A stretch of DNA of 18,959 bases from Vulcanimicrobium sp035943995 (GTDB taxonomy: Bacteria > Vulcanimicrobiota > Vulcanimicrobiia > Vulcanimicrobiales > Vulcanimicrobiaceae), in the NCBI GenBank assembly GCA_035943995.1, contig DASZBS010000105.1, positions 1 to 18,959 on the forward strand, in the 5' to 3' direction. Positions 6,251 through 12,646 of this stretch are shown here, one piece after another. The notes beneath the pieces are model-generated. The model saw nothing but the letters and a program-made list of their open reading frames with translations, made no database searches and had not been told where the DNA came from. Numbering within the stretch: position 1 is the first letter of the stretch; every line of letters begins with the position of its first letter. The position numbers and the translations under genes are program-made.

Positions 6251-7571
6251 CGAAGCGCGCGTAGTCGCGGTCGTTCTGGTCCGCGTAGTCGAGCGCGAAT
6301 GCGAGCAACGCTTTGTCGAGCGTGTTGCTCTTGCCGGCGTAGCCCGCGATCGCGGCGGCGTCGCCCGAGCGCGCGTGCGCGCCGGCGAGCGCCCACGCGC
6401 AGTAGTGCGCGTACTCGCGCAACTGGTACGCGTCCATCGCCTCGAGGTCGGCCGACGTCTTCATGTCGCGGAACTGGCGCACGTAGAACGACCGCGTCCC
6501 CGACAGCGCCCAGCCCAAGAACACGTCGCTCGCGGCTTGCATGATGCGCTGGCCGCGCACGACGCGCTCGCCGTGGTTGTCGAACTCGCTGGGCCCCAGA
6601 TGCGGGGACAGCACCGACGGCAGCGCTTCTTTGATTTGCAGGATGAACGCGTCGTCGTCGTCCGCGGCGAACAGCGCGACCGCGCACCGCGTGCCGACGC
6701 TGCCGACGCCGACCACCTTGAGCGCGGCGTCGACGAGCGTGTAGCGGTTGAGCAGCACCTGCACGTCGGGCGGGAGATTCCACGCATACGTCCCCACGAT
6801 CTCCGCAATGTCGAAGTCGTCGTCGTCCGTCGCCGCGGAGTGGTACAGCAGCGGCGGATCGTCGACGAAGCGCAGCGCGCCGCCGGCGGCGGTCGTGAAC
6901 TTCGCGACGGCGGCGCGCACGGAGTCCGTCGCGGCCTGATCGGCGATGCGACCGCGGCGGCGCCGCGTCGCGGCACTGCGCGCGGCGTCGAGGATTTGCG
7001 CCGCGTCGAGCCGCGCGTACCAGACTTCGAGCGCCGACGCCGCGGCGAGCTCTTGCATGCGCAGCCGGTACGCTTGGACGGCGGCGAGCGCGGAGACCTT
7101 CGCATCGCGGCTGGGAAACGCGTTGTGGCGCGCGGCGATCACGATGCTGGTCACGAGCCGTTTGAGATCCCATTCCCACGGCCCGGGCATCGTCTCGTCG
7201 AAGTCGTTGATGTCGAACAGCAGGTTGCGCTCCGGCGTCGCGAAGCCGCCGAAGTTCATGCAGTGCGCGTCGCCCGAGAGCTGCACCTCGAGCCCGGAGA
7301 CCGGCGTGTGCGCGAGGTCGCCCGCCATGATCGCCACCGCGCCGCGGTAGAAGCCAAAGGCCGACTCCGCCATGCGCTCCATGCGGATCGGCACGAGGCG
7401 CGCGAGCCGGCCGGCGTTGGAAGCCGCGATCGTCGCGACCGGGTCGGCGCGGTCGGGCGCGGGCGACCAGCCCGCGTGGCTGGTGCGCGGCACCGTCGCG
7501 CGCAGCGCTTTGCCCGCCGCGCCCTTCTCGCGTGCGCGGGCGCCTGGAAGCACGGCCGTCGTGGTCGACAC
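6231..7571 (-). CDS. DUF2252 family protein
   Basis: 446 residues from a GTG at 7571. The DUF2252 hallmarks are clear: RMAESAFGFYRGAVAIMAGDL (67-85), VQLSGDAHCMNFGGF (96-110), the block from ERNLLFDINDFDETMPGPWE to WDLKRLV (114-140), then GVGSVGTRCAVALF and LQIKEALPSVL. Members have a protein-kinase/aminoglycoside-phosphotransferase-like look (a GD-H-N segment and a DxND-like segment), but their biochemical role is not established, so none is assigned here. No signal peptide or membrane segment is seen, so it is presumably cytoplasmic. A TATACT box ends eight bases before the GTG, so the transcript may be leaderless. Its 3' end overlaps the PQQ dehydrogenase-like gene on the other strand. Confidence 0.92.
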   Translation of the reverse strand: MSTTTAVLPGARAREKGAAGKALRATVPRTSHAGWSPAPDRADPVATIAASNAGRLARLVPIRMERMAESAFGFYRGAVAIMAGDLAHTPVSGLEVQLSGDAHCMNFGGFATPERNLLFDINDFDETMPGPWEWDLKRLVTSIVIAARHNAFPSRDAKVSALAAVQAYRLRMQELAAASALEVWYARLDAAQILDAARSAATRRRRGRIADQAATDSVRAAVAKFTTAAGGALRFVDDPPLLYHSAATDDDDFDIAEIVGTYAWNLPPDVQVLLNRYTLVDAALKVVGVGSVGTRCAVALFAADDDDAFILQIKEALPSVLSPHLGPSEFDNHGERVVRGQRIMQAASDVFLGWALSGTRSFYVRQFRDMKTSADLEAMDAYQLREYAHYCAWALAGAHARSGDAAAIAGYAGKSNTLDKALLAFALDYADQNDRDYARFVSAAPA

Positions 7572-7578
7572 GCAGCGG

Positions 7579-7584
7579 AGTATA
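7579..7584 (-). promoter_or_regulatory. -10 box for the DUF2252 gene (leaderless arrangement)
   Basis: TATACT on the minus strand (7584-7579) matches the -10 consensus at five of six positions. It ends seven bases before the GTG at 7571, so transcription should begin at or one base before the start codon. No -35 match is seen at the expected spacing. Confidence 0.5.
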
Positions 7585-7602
7585 ACCCGCCCGCCGCTTT
7601 GG

Positions 7603-7611
7603 TGCTATGAT
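7603..7611 (+). promoter_or_regulatory. Extended -10 promoter for the STAS gene
   Basis: TGC followed by TATGAT (7606-7611) is a good extended -10 element. The predicted start of transcription near 7618 would leave about 23 bases of leader including a GGGAGG Shine-Dalgarno (7628-7633) before the ATG at 7641. No -35 match is visible. Confidence 0.5.
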
Positions 7612-7640
7612 GAGTTCCCACTTTCCCGGGAGGCTGTCCG

Positions 7641-7928
7641 ATGGAAGCCCCGTCGTTCGTGATCACCCTCCGCGGCGAGCTCGATTTGAGCAACGTCGCC
7701 GAGATGCGCTCGTCACTCGCGGACGCGCAAGGACCGGCCGTCGTCGACCTTTCGGCGGTAACCTACCTCGACTCGACGGCGCTCTACGAGCTGGGCGCGC
7801 TGCGCAAGCGGGTCGGCAACGTCGTGCTAGTCGCCCCGTCGCCGCAGATCCGCCGCACGCTCGAGATCGTGGGCTACACCAAGATCTTCGACATCGTGGG
7901 CAGCCGGGCCGAGCTCGGCCCGCGCTAG
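7641..7928 (+). CDS. STAS-domain anti-sigma factor antagonist-like protein
   Basis: 95 residues from an ATG at 7641 with a Shine-Dalgarno GGGAGG seven bases upstream. It is a single STAS domain of SpoIIAA/RsbV size: strand FVITLRGELDLSN, a helix, VVDLSAVTYLDSTALYELGALR, VVLVAPSPQIRRTLEIVGY and IFDIV. The phosphorylatable serine position in DxSxVxxxDS is present (Ser45, with Thr46 next to it). By family analogy it would bind an RsbW-like anti-sigma kinase when unphosphorylated and so free a sigma factor. A candidate partner ATPase is encoded convergently 13 bases downstream. No sigma factor is visible in the window, so its target is unknown. Confidence 0.88.
   Translation: MEAPSFVITLRGELDLSNVAEMRSSLADAQGPAVVDLSAVTYLDSTALYELGALRKRVGNVVLVAPSPQIRRTLEIVGYTKIFDIVGSRAELGPR
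7905..7922. terminator. 18-bp perfect palindrome at the end of the STAS gene, possible bidirectional hairpin
   Basis: CGGGCCGAGCTCGGCCCG is its own reverse complement. As RNA it can fold on either strand into a seven-base-pair GC stem with an AGCT loop. It sits at the point where the STAS and ATPase genes converge. It lies within the last STAS codons and has no U-run, so intrinsic termination is only a possibility. It could instead be a chance product of GC-rich coding. Confidence 0.35.
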
Positions 7929-7941
7929 ACCCGCGGGCGGC

Positions 7942-8358
7942 TCAGGCCGCGTGGGGCGAGGGCCGGTGGACCGGCAGCGCGACGACGACGCGCGTGCCGT
8001 CGCGGTCCGCATTCATCGAGTCCACCACCACCTCGCCGGCCAGCGCGCGCACGAGCAGCAGCCCGCGGCCGTGCTCCGAGCAGGTGTCGGGCGCGGGGTA
8101 GACCGGGCGCATCCCCGGCCCGCGGTCGACCACGCATAGCATCGGCGGATCGTCGTGCCAGTCGATGCAGACGCCGAACGGGGGCGCGCCGTGGCGCACC
8201 GCGTTGGCGACCAGCTCGCCGACCACCAGCTCGGCGCCGTCGAGGTCGGACCGCTCCGCGTCGGCCTGCGTCTCCAGGAACCGCCGCACGTCGGGGCGCA
8301 CGCGACTCGTCTCTTCGACGCAGTCCCCGACGTAGGACCAGTACTGCGAGTCGTTCAC
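7942..8358 (-). CDS. RsbW-like anti-sigma factor ATPase/kinase (HATPase_c)
   Basis: 138 residues if started at the GTG at 8358. An in-frame GTG at 8421, 14 bases after the hisB stop, would add 21 residues. It carries the GHKL ATP-binding motifs in order: N-box ELVVGELVANAVRHG (Glu48, Asn52), G1 box VVDRGPGM (78-83), G2 box SEHGRGLLLV (95-103) and the closing DGTRVVVAL strand. This short stand-alone form is typical of RsbW/SpoIIAB-type serine kinases that hold sigma factors and phosphorylate STAS antagonists. Such ATPases also occur as stand-alone actinobacterial-type regulators, so kinase activity is inferred. It lies downstream of hisB on the same strand and converges on the STAS gene. Confidence 0.85.
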   Translation of the reverse strand: MNDSQYWSYVGDCVEETSRVRPDVRRFLETQADAERSDLDGAELVVGELVANAVRHGAPPFGVCIDWHDDPPMLCVVDRGPGMRPVYPAPDTCSEHGRGLLLVRALAGEVVVDSMNADRDGTRVVVALPVHRPSPHAA

Positions 8359-8435
8359 GCTGCTCGCCGTGCCCAACGGGGCGCGTCGGGAAACGCGAAA
8401 CGTTGAAAGGTGACATTTCACGGGCCGGGCGCTCG

Positions 8436-9023
8436 TCAGCCGGTCAGCGTGCCTTTGGTGGACGGGACGGCGCCGTTCGCGGTGACGACCTTCGCTTGCG
8501 CGAACGCGCGGGCGAACGCTTTGAACGCCGCCTCGCACAGGTGGTGGTTGTTCGTGCCGGCCCAGCGCAGCAGGTGGAGGTTGAACTTGCCGTGGTCGAC
8601 GACGCTGCGGAAGAAGTGCGGCACGAGCTCGGTGGGCAGCGCGCCGAGCGCCGGCACGGACAACGGCACGTCGTAGTTGAGCCACGGGCGCCCGCTCAAA
8701 TCGACGGCGCACTGCACCAGGGCGTCGTCGAGCGGCACCGCGATCGAGCCGAAGCGCGCGATCCCGCGCTTGTCGCCGAGCGCCTCGTCGATCGCGCGGC
8801 CGAGCGCGATGCCGACGTCCTCGATCAGATGGTGATGGTCCATCCCGTCGCCGTGCGCGACCAGTTCGAAGCCGAGCCCGGCGTGCGTGGCGAGCGCCGT
8901 GAGCATGTGGTCGAAGAAGTCCACGTCGGTCTCGACCGAGATCGCGCCGCCGTCGAGCGCGAGGCGCAGGTCGATCCGCGTCTCTTTGGTTTCACGGCGG
9001 ACGTGCGCGCTGCGACCAGTCAC
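8436..9023 (-). CDS. hisB: HisB: imidazoleglycerol-phosphate dehydratase
   Basis: 195 residues from a GTG at 9023, the usual length for the monofunctional enzyme. It dehydrates imidazole glycerol phosphate to imidazole acetol phosphate, the sixth step of histidine biosynthesis, in the cytoplasm. Both metal-binding repeats are visible: FFDHMLTALATHAGL with DHHHLIEDVGIALG in the first half, and PHFFRSVVDHGKFNLHL with TNNHHLCEAAFKAFARA in the second. RRETKETRIDL near the start is also typical. It follows the citrate synthase gene by 25 bases, a gap almost entirely filled by a repeat copy. It precedes the RsbW-like gene. hisH and hisA lie 3.3 kb away on the same strand. Confidence 0.96.
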   Translation of the reverse strand: MTGRSAHVRRETKETRIDLRLALDGGAISVETDVDFFDHMLTALATHAGLGFELVAHGDGMDHHHLIEDVGIALGRAIDEALGDKRGIARFGSIAVPLDDALVQCAVDLSGRPWLNYDVPLSVPALGALPTELVPHFFRSVVDHGKFNLHLLRWAGTNNHHLCEAAFKAFARAFAQAKVVTANGAVPSTKGTLTG

Positions 9024-9025
9024 GA

Positions 9026-9059
9026 TCGTGGCGCACCCTTCGACAAGCTCAGGGTGACA
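9026..9059. repeat. Dispersed repeat copy 3 at the citrate synthase-hisB junction
   Basis: Exact 34-bp match to 1263-1296. The inverted repeat CACCCT (9034-9039) and AGGGTG (9051-9056) could form a 6-bp hairpin. On the minus strand it encodes the last residues of citrate synthase and its stop codon (9051-9049). It ends three bases before the hisB start. Confidence 0.9.
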
Positions 9060-10296
9060 AATCTCCGGCGCTTTTGCCGTTCGTCGTTGTGTTCGGCGTT
9101 GCGGACGGCGCGCGGCGTTCGCCGATCGCTTCGTACGCGTGGACTGCCGGGCCTACGTACGTTGCTTGCGGGCGGATCAGGCGGTTGTGCGCGAACTGTT
9201 CGAGCACGTGCGCGCTCCAGCCGGATATGCGGCCGCACGCGAACATGCAGGTAAACTCGTCGGACGGGATCCCGAGGCTCGAGAGCGTCGGCGCCGTGTA
9301 GAACTCGACGTTCGCGTAGATCCGCTTGCCGGGCTTCTTCTCTTGCAGCACCTTGTTGGACGCGTCTTCGAGCGCGCGCGCGATCAGGTACCACTTGGTG
9401 TGCGACTTCTCGGTGAGGTTGCGCGCCATCTGCTCGAGCTGCTGCGCGCGCGGGTCGCGGATCTTGTACTCGCGGTGGCCCATCCCCATGATCTTCTCGC
9501 CGCGGTCGAGCAGTGCGCGCACGTACGGCTCGGCCTTGTCGGGAAGGCCGATCTCTTCGAGCATCGTCATGACCTTGCTCGGTGCGCCGCCGTGGATGTC
9601 GCCTGCCAGCGTCGCGACGGCGGCGGTGATCGCGGCGTAGATGTCGGCGTTGGTCGAGGCGGTGACGCGCGCGGAGAACGTCGACGCGTTGTACGAGTGA
9701 TCCGCCAGCAGGATCAAGTAGGTGTCGAGCGCTTTCTCCGCCTCCGGGATCGGCTTCTCGCCCGTGCGCATGTAGAGGAAGTTCGCCGCGGTGTTGAGCT
9801 GCGGGTCGGGCGCGATCGGTTCGAGGCCGCGGCGCATGCGGTCCCACGTCGCGACGATGGTCGGGAACTTCGCGATGAGATCGATCGCCGTTTCGACCGA
9901 CGTGTCGTGCGAGCCGTCGGCGCGGTGCGGCACGAAGTGCGCGACGGCCGACGTCGCGGTGCGCAGCACGTCCATCGGCCACGCCTCGCGCGGGATCGCG
10001 TGCAGCATCGCGATCAGCCCGGACGGGAGCGCGCGGCGCGCGGCGAGGCGCGCGTTGAGGTCGATGAGCTGCTGGTGCGTCGGGAGGTACCCGAACAGCA
10101 GCAGGTGGACGACCTCTTCGTAGTTCGCGTGGTCCGCGAGATCGTGGATGTCGTAGCCGCGGTAGGTGAGCCGGCCGACCTCCCCTTCGACGTTGGACAG
10201 GACGGTCTCGCCGACGACGATCCCTTCGAGACCCGGATTCACCACGGTGGAGGGCATAGCGGGATGGGATTCTCGCTCGATGCCGCTCTGTCCCAT
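9049..10296 (-). CDS. gltA: Citrate synthase
   Basis: 415 residues from an ATG at 10296, chosen over an inner ATG at 10257 because of an AAAGGAG Shine-Dalgarno (10312-10306) nine bases upstream. Citrate synthase condenses acetyl-CoA and oxaloacetate. The shorter CitZ-like architecture is clear: GLEGIVVGETVLSNVEGEVGRL, YRGYDIHDLA, LADHSYNASTFSARV (catalytic His200), GDIHGGAPSKV, MGMGHREYKIRDPRA (His274) and GRISGWSAHVLEQ. The position of the catalytic Asp (usually NVDF) reads NVEFYTAP, with Glu331. The last dozen or so residues after RRAPSATP are low-complexity, and the stop lies inside the repeat at 9026-9059. A methylcitrate synthase function cannot be excluded. hisB follows on the same strand. 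Confidence 0.93.
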   Translation of the reverse strand: MGQSGIERESHPAMPSTVVNPGLEGIVVGETVLSNVEGEVGRLTYRGYDIHDLADHANYEEVVHLLLFGYLPTHQQLIDLNARLAARRALPSGLIAMLHAIPREAWPMDVLRTATSAVAHFVPHRADGSHDTSVETAIDLIAKFPTIVATWDRMRRGLEPIAPDPQLNTAANFLYMRTGEKPIPEAEKALDTYLILLADHSYNASTFSARVTASTNADIYAAITAAVATLAGDIHGGAPSKVMTMLEEIGLPDKAEPYVRALLDRGEKIMGMGHREYKIRDPRAQQLEQMARNLTEKSHTKWYLIARALEDASNKVLQEKKPGKRIYANVEFYTAPTLSSLGIPSDEFTCMFACGRISGWSAHVLEQFAHNRLIRPQATYVGPAVHAYEAIGERRAPSATPNTTTNGKSAGDLSP

Positions 10297-10325
10297 GCCG
10301 CTTTACTCCTTTCGTCAGTTTGGCG

Positions 10326-10331
10326 TATAAT
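10326..10331 (+). promoter_or_regulatory. Consensus -10 box for the antitoxin gene
   Basis: Perfect TATAAT ending ten bases before the ATG at 10342, so the message would have a leader of only about four bases and no Shine-Dalgarno. The -35 region (TTACTC, 10303-10308) is poor. On the minus strand the same bases give TATACG, a possible -10 for citrate synthase, so the divergent promoters may overlap. Confidence 0.55.
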
Positions 10332-10341
10332 CTCCGCCAAG

Positions 10342-10878
10342 ATGGCTGCTCTACCCGCGATGGCGATCGCCGCTTCCCTCGGCGGGCGCTCGAAGCTCAA
10401 GCGCGAGATCCGCAGGGAATGGGATCTGGAACGCGTCGTTCGCGACGGTATTCCGGGGTCGGCGATCCGGTATTTCGTCGAACAGCACGGGCTCGATTTT
10501 CGATTGATCTCGGCCGCTACCGGCGTGAAAGGCCGTACGCTCGAACGCCGGTTGCACGACCGGTTCTTGCCGCACGAATCCGACCGCTTGCTGCGCTTCA
10601 TTCGCTTGTACCTGGAGGCGCTCGACGTGCACCGCAGCGACGCCGTGACGACGGAGCGCTGGTTTTACACCAGCATCGCCGTTTTCGAAAATCAGCGTCC
10701 CGTGGACCACATCGACAACGAAGTCGGGGTTCGTGTTGCGGAAGGCGTGTTGGCCGCGATCCGGCGTGACGCCGAACGACCGATCGGTTTGGCAGCGGGC
10801 CGATTTCGCGTCGACGAACGCTTTTCGGAACCACTCGACGACGAGACGCTCGCCGCATTTCAAGGCAACGGACCGTGA
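10342..10878 (+). CDS. Xre/MbcA/ParS-type antitoxin with a VapB/Phd-like C-terminal tail
   Basis: 178 residues from an ATG at 10342; an inner ATG at 10360 is possible. Residues about 32-142 read like the Xre-MbcA-ParS family: RDGIPGSAIRYFVEQHGL, then a helix-turn-helix-like VKGRTLERRLHDRFLPHESDRLLRF, then ALDVHRSDAVTTERWFYTSI, and the RPVDHIDNEVGVRVAEGVLAAI segment of the DUF2384 toxin-binding domain. Residues about 146-176 (RPIGLAAGRFRVDERFSEPL, then DDETLAAFQG) instead resemble the C-terminal peptide by which VapB/Phd antitoxins grip PIN toxins. Its stop overlaps the PIN gene start by four bases (GTGA). This family normally partners RES-domain toxins, so the pairing is unusual. DNA binding and autoregulation are expected by analogy. 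Confidence 0.8.
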   Translation: MAALPAMAIAASLGGRSKLKREIRREWDLERVVRDGIPGSAIRYFVEQHGLDFRLISAATGVKGRTLERRLHDRFLPHESDRLLRFIRLYLEALDVHRSDAVTTERWFYTSIAVFENQRPVDHIDNEVGVRVAEGVLAAIRRDAERPIGLAAGRFRVDERFSEPLDDETLAAFQGNGP

Positions 10879-11261
10879 AGCTGCTGCTCGACACCTGCGC
10901 GTTTCTCTACATCGTCACGAACGATTCCGAACTCTCGAAGAAGGCCGCCGCCGCGTTTCGCGACCGCGCAAACGACGTCTACCTCAGCGCCGCCTCGGTC
11001 TGGGAAATCGCGGTGAAATACGGCAACGGGAAGCTGACGCTGCCTGCGCCGCCCGAGGCGTGCGTGCCCGCATATAGGGCGAGTCACGGCATCGCACCGC
11101 TCGACATCGACGAGGCCGCGGCGCTGCTGGTCCACACGCTGCCCGCGCATCACCGCGACCCGTTCGATCGCATGCTGATCTGCCAGGCACTCGCGCACGG
11201 GCTCACCATCGTGACGCCCGATCCGCTCATCGCGAAGTACGCGGTACCGCGGCTCTGGTAG
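10875..11261 (+). CDS. PIN-domain ribonuclease toxin (VapC family)
   Basis: 128 residues from a GTG at 10875 inside the antitoxin stop. It is a full PIN domain of the Sll0205-like VapC type: LLLDTCAFLYIV (Asp6), LSAASVWEIAVKYGNGKL (Glu44), LPAHHRDPFDRMLICQAL (Asp98), and LTIVTPDPLIAKYAVPRLW with Asp116. All four metal-binding acidic positions are present, so the nuclease is probably active. The usual TRD motif reads TPD. VapC-type toxins cleave RNA (tRNA or rRNA) and are held inactive by the cognate antitoxin. The next gene, the Liv binding protein, starts 104 bases downstream and is probably independent. Confidence 0.92.
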   Translation: MKLLLDTCAFLYIVTNDSELSKKAAAAFRDRANDVYLSAASVWEIAVKYGNGKLTLPAPPEACVPAYRASHGIAPLDIDEAAALLVHTLPAHHRDPFDRMLICQALAHGLTIVTPDPLIAKYAVPRLW

Positions 11262-11364
11262 CGCCGATGTTCGTGCCGGGAGGGCAGACGCGACAGAAGT
11301 CTTAATGGCCCTCAACCGGGCGCCGGGGCTCGGTTCTGCTGCGTTGCTGAGGAGAAGCTCCACC

Positions 11365-12639
11365 ATGACTCGACCGCGTCTCTCGCGCCGTTCGTTCGTC
11401 ACGCTCGCCGGGGCCGGCAGCGCGGCGGCCGCGTTCGGTATCCCCGCGTACATCCCACGCATCGGTGAGGCCGCCGACAGCATCAAGATCGGCCTGCTGG
11501 AACCCTACACCGGCGTGTACGCCGGCCCCGCCGAGAACGAGACGCACGGCTTCGAGATGGCCGCCGAGGCGTGGAACAAGCGCGGCGGCGTGATGGGCCG
11601 CAAGCTCGAATTAGTCAAGGAAGACGAGCAGAACGACGCCGGCGTCGCCGCGCAGAAGGCGCGCAAGCTCATCAATCAGGACAAGGTCGCGGCGCTCGTC
11701 GGCACCGTGTCGAGCGGCGTGTCGCTGTCGGTGGCCGGCGTCGCGAACACGCTGGGCACGCTGTTCATGGACTCCGGCGGGCACAGCGACGACGTGACCG
11801 GCAAGAGCTGTCACTGGAACGTGTTCCGCACGTGCCACAGCACGTGGATGGAGACGCACGCGACGGGCTATGCGCTGCAGAAACGCTTCGGCAAGAGGTG
11901 GTTCTTCATCACGCCGGACTATGCGTACGGGCATTCGCTCGAAGCCGGTTTCAAGGACGTGCTCGCGCACAACGGCGGCAGCGTCGTCGGCAACGAGAGC
12001 ACGCCGCTCGGCACGACGGACTTCAGCTCGTACCTCACCAAGATCGACGCGGCGAAGCCCGATCTCGTCCTGGTATTCGTGCAAGGAGACGACTACACCA
12101 ACTGCCTCAAGCAGATGAACCAGTTCGGCTTGCTCAAGAAGTACCCGGTCGGCGGACCGCAGGTCGAGCTCGAGCCGCTCTACGGCCTGCCGCCCGAAGC
12201 GCGCGGCGGGTACTGGGGCATCGAGTGGTACTACAAGAGCGAGAAGACGCTCGGCAAGAACAACAAAGTGGCGCAGCAGTTCGTCGCGGACACCCTCAAG
12301 CGCACCGGCGGAAAGCCGCCCACCGCGCGCAACGCCTTCGGCTACATCACGCTCGACCGGCTCGCACAAGCGATGAGCGACGCGAAAAGCGTCGATCCGG
12401 TGAAGGTGGCGCGCGCAATCGAAGGCACCCACTTCAACTCGATCTTCGCCGGCTCGGCGTACTATCGCAAGGAAGACCATCAACTGATGTGGCCGATGTG
12501 GGTCGCGAAGATCCGTCCCAACGGCACGCCCGGCGACAAGTACGACCTGTTCGACGTCACCGACATCAACGCGGCGGAAGCCGTCGAGCAGACGATCTCG
12601 CAAAAACAAGCCGTCTGCAAGCTGGGCTATCCCAGCTGA
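11365..12639 (+). CDS. Branched-chain amino acid type ABC transporter, substrate-binding protein (Tat signal)
   Basis: 424 residues from an ATG at 11365, with a GAGGAG Shine-Dalgarno (11349-11354) ten bases upstream that favours it over an in-frame ATG at 11305. The N-terminus MTRPRLSRRSFVTLAGAGSA carries a twin-arginine motif (SRRSF, Arg8-Arg9), so export is probably via Tat. The mature part is a type I periplasmic-binding fold (Peripla_BP_6/LivJ-like): IKIGLLEPYTGVYAGP, GFEMAAEAWNKRGGVMGRKL, DKVAALVGTVSSGVSLSVA, and the D/Y-rich hinge FFITPDYAYGHSLEAGF, followed by VLVFVQGDDYTNCLKQM. Substrate unknown: amino acids, amides, urea or aromatic acids are possible in this family. It is the first gene of the liv-like operon; livH follows after seven bases. 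Confidence 0.93.
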   Translation: MTRPRLSRRSFVTLAGAGSAAAAFGIPAYIPRIGEAADSIKIGLLEPYTGVYAGPAENETHGFEMAAEAWNKRGGVMGRKLELVKEDEQNDAGVAAQKARKLINQDKVAALVGTVSSGVSLSVAGVANTLGTLFMDSGGHSDDVTGKSCHWNVFRTCHSTWMETHATGYALQKRFGKRWFFITPDYAYGHSLEAGFKDVLAHNGGSVVGNESTPLGTTDFSSYLTKIDAAKPDLVLVFVQGDDYTNCLKQMNQFGLLKKYPVGGPQVELEPLYGLPPEARGGYWGIEWYYKSEKTLGKNNKVAQQFVADTLKRTGGKPPTARNAFGYITLDRLAQAMSDAKSVDPVKVARAIEGTHFNSIFAGSAYYRKEDHQLMWPMWVAKIRPNGTPGDKYDLFDVTDINAAEAVEQTISQKQAVCKLGYPS

Positions 12640-12646
12640 TCCCGGC

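Noticed and set aside
9139..10341. Upstream extension of the antitoxin reading frame across the citrate synthase gene
   Set aside because: This part is antisense to citrate synthase. A consensus -10 at 10326-10331 and an ATG at 10342 mark the real start, and family similarity begins only after that.
11240..11251. 12-bp palindrome CGCGGTACCGCG near the end of the PIN gene as a terminator or operator
   Set aside because: It is inside coding sequence, short, lacks a U-run, and palindromes of this size are expected in GC-rich DNA. An autoregulatory operator should lie before the antitoxin gene.
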